The notes under the pieces were generated by a model, which saw only the letters and a list, made by a program, of their open reading frames with translations, searched no databases and was not told the DNA's origin. The position numbers were made by a program, and so were the translations under genes. A stretch of 64,000 bases of DNA from Polytrichum commune. Lineage: Eukaryota > Streptophyta > Polytrichopsida > Polytrichales > Polytrichaceae. The first letter of the stretch is position 1; every line of letters begins with the position of its first letter. This document shows positions 43,852 to 54,371 of this stretch, piece by piece. The stretch covers positions 19,379,666-19,443,665 of the forward strand of contig OX485807.1 of the NCBI GenBank assembly GCA_950295325.1. Direction: 5' to 3'.

Positions 43852-45846
43852 ACTATCATCTAAATTATCCCCAATGTGCTGCTCTGAATGTCATAATGTA
43901 GACATTTTGTCACTTAATAACCCTTAAATGCTCAAGCAACCCAAAATGGGTCGCCACTTGATATTCTACTTGGGTTTGCAACCCAATAGGTGGCAATCTA
44001 TGTGAATAGAAAGGTATCTATTGGTGTAAGGTGGTGGCCACTACCATGTGGGCCAAAATGAGATATAAAAACCTCATACTCCAGGCATGTAGGATTTTTT
44101 GTGAAGTTGGCATTGCTTGTTTTGGGAGGTAGTTTCATGTGTAGCTCAAATGTAGGAGCCAAATTTAGGAACCAATATCTTTCACATATGATGCCCAATT
44201 TGGGTGGGGTTTTTTTCCTTGGTGATGGTTGTGCACAACTTCAGTGGATGGCTTTGGGGAAAATAAACTTAGTGCACACGTTGCTTGTTCCATGAAAAAG
44301 GGGAAATCTCGAAAATGACCTCATGTGGCACCTCCAACTTTGAGGGTGACGAACTTCATCTAAATTTGCTCAAAAAATCCCAAATTTTTGGGAGTAGCTC
44401 ATTTATCATCTACATAACATACTATGGCAAAGTTGCCAACTTTCTAAATTGGTGCATGATCGAAATGATCATGAAACGAAAAATTTGAGAGTTTTTTTCT
44501 TCCTACCCCCCCCCCCCCCCGAATGAAGGCCATGTTCATATGTTAATCTAGCCTAGCAAATGTGCTCCAATTCACTTCAAATTTTCATAGCAAGAATATG
44601 TGCTAGTCTACTTCACAGCCGTGTAGTTAGAATCGAGGAAAACAAATTCCATTTAGCTACATAATATAAATTTTCAGCACTGGTGTTGGAAGTGCACGAA
44701 AATGAAATGTGAAGACTTGAATGTTTAGGGGTTAAAGAAGTTTCTTATGTTAACATATGGAATCATCTTGACAATAAGCAGGCGTGACACTTTGAAACCT
44801 CTAAGCATCTAGTTTAGGCCCTTTGCAAATAGTGTACGTGACACTAAACACCATAACCGGTGTAGTACCACACACTCTTTCACTGCCTGGAAATCTGGTG
44901 GTGCACTTTAAATGCCAGCTGCGGCTATAATTTCTTGAATTATAGTATTAATCATTCAATAACCGATTTCAAAGGGGAGTGTACTTAAGTAGTGGGTGCA
45001 TTGTGGAAAAGCCTTTTATGTAGATCCATGCAGGAAGCACTCTCTTGTCATAGAACTTACAAATATTATATACACCTGCAAACGTGTTAAATTTGTCACT
45101 CCTTGAGGCTTGTAGTGCTTCTTAGTCAGCACCCGATTGCAGTGCAAGGACCATGTGTTATTGAAAAGTTGTACATTGATATCTAGGATACATTTACGTG
45201 GCGGTGTGGCGTGCCCAAGGGTTCTGCCTCTCCTTGAAGTGGGCGTGTCTTCTTTGGTTCTTAACGTATTTGGTGTTGGTTTTTTGACGTTTTGTTTTAA
45301 AAATAAAAATAAGAAGAATAATCCTAGGATACAACTAAAGTCAACGGACATTTTCATGAAACAAACAACGTTCATCGTTGCTTGCTAAGCGGACCCAATT
45401 TGATTGCTTATTTTGATTACACGTTTATGTTTGAGTATTGTTTCTACATGTTAGTTGCACAATGCACAACAAAGACTACTATTTGTTTTTTTTATTTCCT
45501 TAATCTGATTTAAAGTTAGCGATAGGATGCAATATTTTCTTGAAAATTGGAGTTAGATCACAAGGGAGAAGCTACACTAAATTATCCTATTAGTGTGGGT
45601 TAACACATTTGAGTTTGCATGTTGCTATAACTTTTTACAAACCTTAACATTTTTTACCAACTAAGTTATATTAACATAGCCTTCAGTGTGCATACTAACC
45701 ACACTAAATATGATATTTAGTGGCACTATGGTAGCTTTTTGGATGAAACTTCTTATGAATAAATGTACAACTATTGTCATCATGGATGATGGATGAGTTC
45801 ATTCATTGGCCAAAACCCTACCTTCTCTTGTCAACAACTTGTGAAG
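43852..45846 (+). other. intergenic sequence without a supportable gene
   Basis: Short open frames (44101-44295, 45137-45388 and others) lack codon structure and matching splice sites. A C-run lies at about 44507-44520. 'CACTAAATATGATATTTAGTG', a near-palindrome at 45703-45723, recurs at 46468-46488 and suggests further MITE debris. Confidence 0.45.
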
Positions 45847-45854
45847 AAATATTG

Positions 45855-46285
45855 CAGACCTTGGACAACTGCCAAAATAACTATAGTTAACTAGATTTTT
45901 TTCAATACATTTTAGGGAACAACTATAATTAACTAGAAAAACTCCAAGTAATATCATATATTCGAGGAAGTTCACCTCTTGATTTGCTTTAGTTGAGGGT
46001 CTTTAGTATACTTAGGGCATTGAGTTTCATCAAGAAATGCCTTTATACAATCACTCACAGTGTTGGGCTCCGGAACAACCTCCATGTGCACCAACACAAA
46101 TAACACATTAGGGACACTACAAAACTACAATATAATTCCGTGAACAGGCTCCACTCAACTTTAGTTAACTAAATATAACTATAGTTTACTACATTTTTTG
46201 ACAGGTCAAATCGTGACCAAATATAGTTACAAAAGGCAACTAGTTAACTACTAGTTAGATTAGTTGGTTAGTTGTCCAAAGTATG
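45855..46285 (+). mobile_element. hAT-type MITE with 8-bp target duplication
   Basis: 431 bp. Inverted ends are 'CAGACCTTGGACAACT' and 'CATACTTTGGACAACT', flanked by the 8-bp direct repeat AAATATTG (45847-45854, 46286-46293). The interior repeats 'AACTATAGTTAACTA'. An 8-bp duplication and CA-starting ends fit the hAT superfamily. No ORF. A related, less complete copy is at 62966-63180. Confidence 0.75.
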
Positions 46286-46878
46286 AAATATTGTCATGGA
46301 TGAAAAATCACTTGGTAAGTGATAGTAATTGCAATAGTGTAATTCTATAATCCCCCAAATTTTATTACAAGGAATGACAAATAATATTGGGTTAACATTT
46401 AGTGTTGGTGGCGCTACACCACAGTTTACAATCAATATTGAGCACCATTAGAATTAGTGACACTAAATATGATATTTAGTGTACTTATATTATTTGGGTA
46501 AAAATGATGCTCTCACTAAAATGTTATAGCGATGCGTAAATCCAAATGGTAAACCACACTAACATGACAATTTTAGTGTACAATTGTTGATGTGTTGGTG
46601 ACAACAACATATATATAGGTCCATTTGCTCGATATTTGATGCGGAGTTGACACTGATCTGTGAAACCGAATTTGTTTTGTTGACTTTTCAATTTTTTATT
46701 TTATTTTCCTTCTCCCCACTTTTTGTTCTAAAGGAATGAAACGCCACCTCGCTACGTTTGGTGCAATTTGTCCTCACGAAGCCAAGAAAACATTCACTGG
46801 TCTGGAGTAAGACGAAGATCCAGGCTCAAGCTGCCAAATTGGCTCCCTTCTTAATCCTTTCCTTTCGCAGCGTAGGAA

Positions 46879-47257
46879 ATGTCTTCGAGTTGGAGAATCT
46901 CCTTCACCACTGCCACCACTCCAGGTTGCAGGTTCCAGATTAGTGCTAGACCGATCGATCCACAGCGACATTCCAACAGCAGCAACAAGGTATGGAATTG
47001 GAGAGATCATGGGATTGCAAGCGTTTTTTACACTTTTTGATCACTTGGGATCATGGGTTCAATTTTCAGTTTCCTGTAGCTTTGGGTGCAGGAAACAGTA
47101 ACTACCAATACCCACCAGAAACTTTATAAAACTAAATCTACACTTGAGGGAAGTCTACGGTGGATACAACAAGTGTTTCGAGTAATTCATCGTTGGTGGG
47201 GAGAATATTTTAGCACCAAGCTGTGTGCTGGGAGGGAGGGAATTCAAGAATACGAGC
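46879..47257 (+). CDS. first two exons of a putative plastid-targeted protein gene, incomplete
   Basis: Exon 1 (46879-46989) starts at an ATG and encodes 37 residues rich in Ser, Thr and Arg without acidic residues until Asp29 (MSSSWRISFTTATTPGCRF), like a transit peptide. It ends AAG|GTATGG. Exon 2 (47092-47257) follows 'TTTGGGTGCAG', keeps the frame, and encodes 55 codons including GSLRWIQQVFRVIHRWWGEY. It ends before a GTACGT donor. Later exons are not identified; decayed copies of exon 2 follow. The product is unknown. Either a real gene with duplicated exons or a pseudogene. Confidence 0.4.
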
Positions 47258-47483
47258 GTACGTACCTCTTATTTTACCAAACATAAAAGCCCTGTAATAG
47301 TAAGCAATCCGGAGGTTATTATTTTGAGTCGATTTGACACCGGAATTGGCCTTTGAAGGCCCCAAATTAGTCTAGTCCAATGAATCGGCAACAAACCTGT
47401 AGGAAGTCAAGTTTTGATGTTGGATGGATGAGAGGTACGCTCGTATACGATAATTCCCTCTCTCCTGTGAGTTGGGAGTTAAA

Positions 47484-48530
47484 ACAAGTGTTTCACTTTT
47501 TGGCTCTATATGTGCGTACTCCTTCGGGGGGTGGGATGCAGGCGTATAAATGTAGTTTTTGGTCACAGACATCGATGGAATCCTTCAGTTGTTCTTGAGT
47601 TGGGAGGGGATTGTTGTGCTCATTCAGACACGCAGGTTGAATCATGTCACCAAGTTCGTCGACGTGGATCACACCAATACCACCAGAATCTCTAAACTAA
47701 ACTAAATTATATTCGTTAATTTGAGACTTTCTCTTGTCTCAAATTAATATATGAACCACAACAACATGGTCTAATGTTTGGGTCGTCCTACCTAAACCAT
47801 CTTGATATGAGTTCTTAATTGGGTTCTTGATATGAACACCCACTTCAAAGTATTTGCATCTTACAACATTCTCCAATATCTGTGTGATTTTATCCATGTT
47901 CTTATATTTGTAACTATCTCAAAATGCCGAAAAAGTCCCAAATTAACGAATATAGTGATACTTCAGTTCCGAGAAGTGGATAAAACAATATCTTCGAGTA
48001 ATTCATCGTCGGCGGGGGCAATATTTTAGCAAGCTGTGTGTTGAGTGTTTCACATTTTGGCTATATATGTGTGTACTCCTAAGGTGGGAGTCAGGCAAGA
48101 AGAAATGTAGATTTTGGTCACAGAGTTTGATTCATTCATAGGAGTTTTTGTCCCTTGGTTCGGAGGTAATGATATGATCATTCAGACACGCAGGTTGAAT
48201 CATGTCACCAAGTTCGTTGACATGTAAATAAACCAATACCACCAGAATCTGAACTACAAACTTCTGGGAGGTGGACACAACAGTATCTTCGAGTAATTCA
48301 TCGTCGGTTGGGGGAATATCTTAGCAAGCTGTGCAAACTTGAAGGTGTTTCACTTTTTGGCGAGTCTGTGACTCCTGAGGGTGCAGGGATGCAGGCAGGG
48401 AAGAAAATAGAGAAGAAAAACTAGACTGGTCCCCGAAATGGATTCATTCAGTAGGAGTTTTTGGTCCCTTGTGTGAGAGGGAATTGTTGTGATCATTCCG
48501 ACATGCAGGTTGAATTATGTCACCAAATTC
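47484..48530 (+). repeat. tandem degenerate copies of exon 2 and its following intron
   Basis: The block 'TCTTCGAGTAATTCATCGTCGG' (exon 2) recurs at about 47985 and 48284. The downstream block 'GACACGCAGGTTGAATCATGTCACCAAGTTCGT' type sequence recurs at about 47626, 48185 and 48500, with 'TTTTGG.....TATGTG.GTACTCC' before it. The unit is about 300 bp. Copies 2 and 3 have stops in the exon frame. Confidence 0.65.
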
Positions 48531-48743
48531 GTCGTTTAGCCTCCGAGACTCTAGCGGACCGATTGAGTGTGGGTCTATCTCAAAGCTGGATTCAGCCATT
48601 GAGCATTTTTTGCACAATGGCTGGAGATTGTAAGTTGGTGTGCAACGTTCGGGATAGAGACTAGAGTCGCCTCATTTTTGTGCATTCTAGGGACGGGTCG
48701 AGTGGATTAACCTTCGTTTCGATGCAGCAAGAGACGTTCTCCC

Positions 48744-50323
48744 GGGGTGGCAACTGTCAGTCTGTAGCTCTCGCAGGCTCACCGTCTTTAGAACTTGGTT
48801 TGGAGCTGCTAAAACCATCGTTTTCGTTTCTAAGCATAAGCATAAACAATTTTTTTGGAGTTACTTTCGCTTTTAAGAATTATTATCAAGACTATATATT
48901 TTAAGAATTTTTTAAAATTTTCTTAGACGTGAAATGCAACACCTAGGGGTCTGGATGGATGGTGACCCCTGTCTGTTTCTATTTAAGAAGAATTGCTTTT
49001 GATTATTTCTAAACCTGGCATTTGAAAGTTCTAATTCAGACACAAATCTTAATAATTCAACGGATTCCTCTCAATGCCCTCTTTCCAAGCATGTTTCTCC
49101 TCTTTGTGAAAGAACAAATCATCGATCAGTTAGTATTCGAAGCAATGTTGAAGCAACTATTCCAAAAGGGAGAGTTGCCACCTGGCCGGGGACATTCTGC
49201 TGTACCTGAGGACGATGCAAATATGAATGGGTTGGTATCCAGTTTGAATTGGAATTTGTCCATCAAACTGGCCGATTTTGAAAAGTGGTAGCAATAATCC
49301 TCATTCCTCGATCACAAGTCTTGACATGTTGGATGAGCTCCCAGAGATTCGAGACACAGATGTAACTACTGCCATGATCGAAGATGCTTCCGACATGGCA
49401 CCGGAGACTAGCTCCACTACTTGCAGCGAGATTTAACTTGCTGATCCTTCATTCGAATTCGGAACATTAACTGGCTCCATTTCCATCCCACCTACAGATC
49501 CCGCATTAACTCATCGCTCCAGCTTGCTCAACCTTCGTCAATCAGCAGTCCCAGCTGCGGCCCCTCAACTTAGCAGCTTCTTGAGGGAGCCATTCATCGG
49601 TCCCTCGATCGAATGTGGTCCTCCGAATCAATTCTCACCTACCGACGATCATGAGAACCTCAAGCCTGCTGGTCCGAGAGCCGGGAGACGATGTGGACAT
49701 GATGAAGTTAGGGTTAGGGTTAAGGTTGTGAGCGAACATCAAGGAAGATCAAAGAAGGCTAAGGTTTTGATGATCGCAGATGATTCAGCTGGAAATTTAA
49801 ATGGTCCTGCGAAATCGAAAGAGAGAATTCGAGTGGTCAGTAATGTAGAGCACGTTGTCCGAGAATGCCAGCGACGCGACGACATGGCTGGCAAGTTCAA
49901 CATTCTGGAGTCGATGCTGCCTTCATCGTCATCATCAGTAAGTGCAAGTTCCCGGGTGTCTTCTAAATCACTCCTCATACTTACTTCTAGTGGATCAATG
50001 GTTTTGTTCTTTCACAAAGAGGAGAAGAAACATGCTTGGAAAGAGGACATTGAGAGGAATCCATTCATACGGTTTGTGTTTGAATTAGAAAAGGCTTCCC
50101 TTTCTCAAATTGCCAGTTTTGGAACTAATCAAAAGTAATGTTTCTAAAACAGCTGTGTGACTATCCAAGTTCCTCTAAGTGTTGAATTTCACTTCTAAGA
50201 AAAAATTTAAAAGTTTTTGATGCAAATGTAACTTCTAAATTATACTTCTTAGAAATGTTGCAGCAGCTCCAAACCAAGCTCTAAAACGGTGATCCCTGCG
50301 AGTGTTACAGATAGTTGTCACCC
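48744..50323 (+). repeat. pair of inverted repeats (about 340-390 bp) flanking a bHLH exon
   Basis: Left arm 48744-49138, right arm 49987-50323, in opposite orientation. Shared phrases: 'ACTTGGTTTGGAGCTGCT', 'TTTTCTTAGA.GTGAAAT.CAACACTTAG', 'TTTTGATTA.TTCTAA', 'TCCTCTCAATG.CCTCTTTCCAAGCATGTTTCT', 'TCTTTGTGAAAGAACAAA'. Outer ends resemble each other (GGGTGGCAACT / GGGTGACAACT), but no target duplication is visible. Either a long-TIR element that captured a gene piece, or two copies of one repeat on either side of the exon. Confidence 0.7.
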
Positions 50324-51860
50324 AGGTCCAAAATCTAGTTTCCACATTTGGACATCATAGCAAGTAAGTAGCCACACAACATGAGCTCAAGCTTGTAATT
50401 TTGGTAGACCAAGGTGAAAGAATTTGAGCCCTTGCATGTATTTAAGAAGGTGGACCTTTGTCTCAAGCTTTGGTCCCCGCTCTTTTTTGGGTTGGTTTTG
50501 AAGTGCAAGCCCCGCAAATTTGAACCTTGTAGGCATGTCATGTCCGATGACTACAAGTTCAAGATTGGGCTTGAACTTGAAAATCATTCCAAATATAATG
50601 AGCAACCAAAGCTCCACCATCGTTGGTACATATATCTATAAAGGTTCTCATTTCTCTTACCTTGGCCCACCAAACTTGCAAGCTTGAGCTCAGGCTCAAG
50701 CTCTGTGTGGCAGGCCCTTTAAGCATGAATTCATATTGGGAGGGTGAGTGACGATAATATGCAACGATATTGTATTTCCCAATTTCACTGCATAATTATA
50801 AGGATGCGGACAATCAATCTTAATTAGGGCTTGGGATCATTCGCGACACATATTGATATGATATAGTTTCTGGAATTGATGGAGCCCCTTGTGGAAAAAC
50901 TGTTGCAGATGATGTGTCAAAATCTATTGTAAAATCAATGCATAGTTCGTCCAAATCCCCATTGCAAACTCCTATTGAACGGAATACGAACGTTTTGTAA
51001 GCGCGCATAACAACTCACGCTTCGCAACGGAATGACGTTGCGACTGGAGCATATCATTACCAGAATGGCCATTTGGTAGATAATGCCGAAAATGTTGCAA
51101 AGACGCCCAAGTTTTGGGTTTGTCGCGTTGGTGTGTAATACTGAGATGTAGTAGTCGATCACTAACTGCTTTCAACTGATTGTAGTGTCCGAATTATGAT
51201 GTTTGTTGCGTTTTGATTTGCAGCGAGAGAGGGCTGTGATCGTGGTGGATGTCAGACTGTTCTTGAAGGATTTGCAACAAAGGAACCAGGAAATCCTGAA
51301 TCGCCGCTCACAGATGAAGCATCTGGAATCCTTGCGAGTAGTGATACAACCCCGTGCAGAACTTGCAGGCACCTGTAGCACTATTATCAAACTTGCAAAC
51401 CACGAGCAGGATATTCATCATGTTAACCAAATCTCCTCCGCAAGGCAGGCCTCCTGCTGTGAAACCGCCTCCTCCTTCGGCTCCGAAGATCATCATCAAA
51501 ATGCAGCGGCAGCTACTAATTCGATATCACCACATGATACTGACATTATAAATCAAGGACAATGTGACAGAGCTTTGCACAGCATCTCCACCAGGGTGAA
51601 GGAGATTCCAATTGCAAGGCGCCGTATAAGTCGAAGAATCATCCAGGCACATGGCTCCGGCCTGTTGGACGACGATGAGATATAAAGCGAGGTAGTGTGC
51701 AGGCAGCCTCGATCTGACGTCCAGAGCCTCCTCATCCAAAGTGTGGAGTCTTTGAGCTTGGAGGTGCGCTACTGCAGTTTCTCCACACTCCAGCCACAGC
51801 AATTCATGCAATGCGTCATCACTGCCAAGGTTTATTTCCGGTCCTATCCTTATTTCCACT
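49145..51860 (+). pseudogene. bHLH transcription factor gene, decayed
   Basis: Exon 1 (about 49145-49937) ends with the bHLH basic region and helix 1 (EHVVRECQRRDDMAGKF, NILESMLPSSSSS) at a GTAAGT donor. After a 1.29-kb intron, exon 2 starts at 51224 behind 'GATTTGCAG' in matching phase with helix 2 and a leucine-repeat (RERAVIVVDVRLFLKDLQQR). The C-terminal ACT-like domain found in many plant bHLH proteins is seen at 51715-51833 (QSVESLSLEVRYCSFSTLQP, FMQCVITAKV) in another frame. Damage: a TAA near 49433, frameshifts near 49290 and between 51420 and 51700, and a stop at 51683-51685. The basic region has Cys where Arg is normal (RECQRR). Probably a dead gene, though sequencing errors could account for some breaks. 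Confidence 0.65.
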
Positions 51861-52540
51861 GCTCTTCTTTCAAAACAGATTAATGCTGTGATTTTGAGGT
51901 AGAGAAAGATGAGAAACGTCAGAATGATGAGGACAAATTTTTCATAATCAGTCGCACATAATGGGAATGGATCGGTGGAATGGAACCGAATGCTTGGTCA
52001 TGCGAGCTGCCGAGTCATCGTAACTCTACCTTTCCTATCCTATCCTTAATTCTACTGCTCTTCCACAACAGATCAATGCTGTGATTTTGTCGTGGAGAAG
52101 ATGATGAAAAACAGAGTGACAAGAGCAATTTTTTTTTATAACTAGTCGCACATGGGAATGGATCGGTGCAATGGAACCGAATGCTCGGTCACGCGAGCGA
52201 CGCGTTTAAGGTCGGTTAAGGTGTTCTGATCTTTGTTGAATATCTCTGTCGCTTTTTTTCTATTTTTCAATTCTTCAAATTATATGTCACTGCTGAGTCA
52301 TAGTAACCATACCTTTCCTATCCTATGCTTAATTCTACTGCTCTTCCACAACAGATTACTTCTGTGATGTTGAGATGGAGAAAATGATGAAAAACAGATT
52401 GATGAGAACAATATTTTTTTCAATTAGTCGCGCATGGGAATGGATCGGTGAAATGGAACCGATTGCTTGGTCATGCGGTTAGGGTATTCTGATCTTTTGT
52501 TGAATCTGTCTGCCGTGTTTTTCCTCTTCAATTCTTTTGA
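51858..52540 (+). repeat. three tandem copies of a 200-250 bp unit after the bHLH pseudogene
   Basis: Each copy contains 'CTGCTCTTC', 'ACAGATTA.T.CTGTGAT.TTGAG', 'GATGA.AAACAGA.TGA', 'AGTCGC.CAT.GGGAATGGATCGGTG.AATGGAACCGA'. Units begin near 51858, 52058 and 52336. Probably an amplified 3' untranslated or flanking segment. Confidence 0.75.
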
Positions 52541-52829
52541 TGCTCAAGATAGCAGCATCATGTGACGATTTGGAAACAGGTTGTGCTATATATGTTTCGT
52601 ATTAAGGTATGTGGGTGTTAATCGCTTTGTTTTTCATGTTCTCCAACTTCTATCAAGTAGATTTACATGACCACACTCGTGATGCACTAGCAAATCTACA
52701 ATGAAGCATCAGCAAAAAGTGGATTGAAAATTGGACATTGACCAGAAGTGCACATTTGTTGATTTCTGAACCGAATGCATAGATTTTCCAAATCATGTTC
52801 ATTATAGAGTGTGGAGTTCTTAATAAAAC

Positions 52830-52985
52830 TCGAAGCCATGGTCCAATCTCTTTTAGACATATGTCTTTATGGTGTTTGTTTTTTAATCCTCACCTAAACC
52901 ACACACTGATCAAATATAGGTGTCCACTTAAGAAAAGTAACCGAATAACACCCACATGCCTTAGGTAGCACTTGGAGCGAGCTTG
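52830..52985 (+). repeat. dispersed repeat A, copy 4 (partial)
   Basis: 'ATCAAATATAGGTGTCCACTTAAGAAAAGTAACC' type end of repeat A, finishing 'CATGCCTTAGG'. 52986-53808 contains no convincing gene; the open frames at 53408 and 53606 look accidental. Confidence 0.5.
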
Positions 52986-53876
52986 GCTACCTTCTTGGGA
53001 ATGTGGGGACCAAAGTTGTTGAGGTTGGTAATTGGGCGAGTCCTACCCACTACCTTCCATAGCCTACTTTGGCCTTTCGCAAGTCCCATGGAACTAATCT
53101 ATATTTAAGAGGCCCCCGGTTGTTGACGGCCTAGATGCATCTGAATGTCACTATGAACATGGTAGGTATGAAGAATTACGGTAGATAATATACATGACTG
53201 TCTTACAAGATTGTAGAATTTTTTGCATATCTTCATAAAACAAAGGTTAAAGATTCCGATGTTGAGGAACTCATCCTTAACACCAACCAAAATGTGACAC
53301 ATCGACAAGCAGTAGGCCAAAATCGGCTACGTGGAGAAGCTCCTTGATTTTAGGAGCCGGAGCTACTCAAATAATTTCTTCTTTGAGAGAAAGCATAGGA
53401 GAGTAATGTGTCTAGTTGTAGCAACTTCTTTGATTTTGGTTTCGTAATTTCACAAATCGAATCAGGTTCATTGATTTCCAACACTGAGACCTGTGCTCTC
53501 AAATTGACATACTCGGGCCTTTCTCATCGTGCGACTAATTTTATCAGACTAGAAACCTTAAGAGCTACACAAGAGGTAAACACCTCCAAATGATTTTGTT
53601 GTCTCTTGAATCAAGCCCTCACACTTCTTCGATTTCATTGCCAAGTACGACTTCAAAGAGCACTCAATGCTCTTTGTCGTTACTTAGCGCTTCTGTTGCA
53701 TTGTCGGGATGATTCAAGTTATAGAGCATCTCCTATGGTGTTGAGTGCTTGCTATAGCCTATGGGAGGGCGACACATGTGCATTACCGAACATAACCGGT
53801 CGCTCGTCTAAGGGCCGTGCCACACTGGGGGCAGGCAGGTCCGTGCCCCGCCTCCCATTGGCCGAGGGCGGTGCCT

Positions 53877-53937
53877 ACCTGCCTGCCGCTTGCCGTCAGT
53901 GCCTACCTGCCCCACTGACGGCAAGCGGCAGGCAGGT
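53877..53937 (+). repeat. perfect 25-bp hairpin near the left end of the Harbinger element
   Basis: Arm 53877-53901 and arm 53913-53937 are perfect reverse complements (ACCTGCCTGCCGCTTGCCGT... / ...CGGCAAGCGGCAGGCAGGT) around an 11-base loop. It starts 65 bp inside the terminal repeat. Could be a transposase-binding or structural subterminal site, or a folded small-RNA source. Confidence 0.85.
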
Positions 53938-54371
53938 AATACCTCCGTGGCATGCCCTGGAATATAGGGTATCTACCGGGGGGCGGAGGCTGGTACCCCC
54001 TACCCCCCCGGTGCCAGGATTCTGCGAGGCTGCCAGATCAGCCTCTGCCACCGGCTTCATCCACCGGCTTCATCCCCCGGCTTCATCCCCGGGCAGCTCT
54101 ACTGCTGCTCCAGCTGCTTCACTACTTCAGCTGCCTCGCCTCCACTTCCAGCTGCTTCACCTGCTTCAGCTGAAGCTCCTCCACCGAATGCTGCAGCTGC
54201 TCGAGTCGTCATCGACATTTCGTGCTCGACATCGACATCTCAGGTACGTGTTTGTGCTCATGTTCATGTTCTTCATTTATTTCCTCATTTTTTTTTCTCA
54301 TTTTTCTCATTTTTTTTCCTTCCCTTGGCAACAACTTACCATTACACTTCAAATTGGGTTTAGGGTTTCAC

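Noticed and set aside
49705-49728. GTTAGGGTTAGGGTTAAGG, resembling an interstitial telomere repeat
   Set aside because: Only about three units, not the usual plant TTTAGGG, and it lies within the bHLH exon frame.
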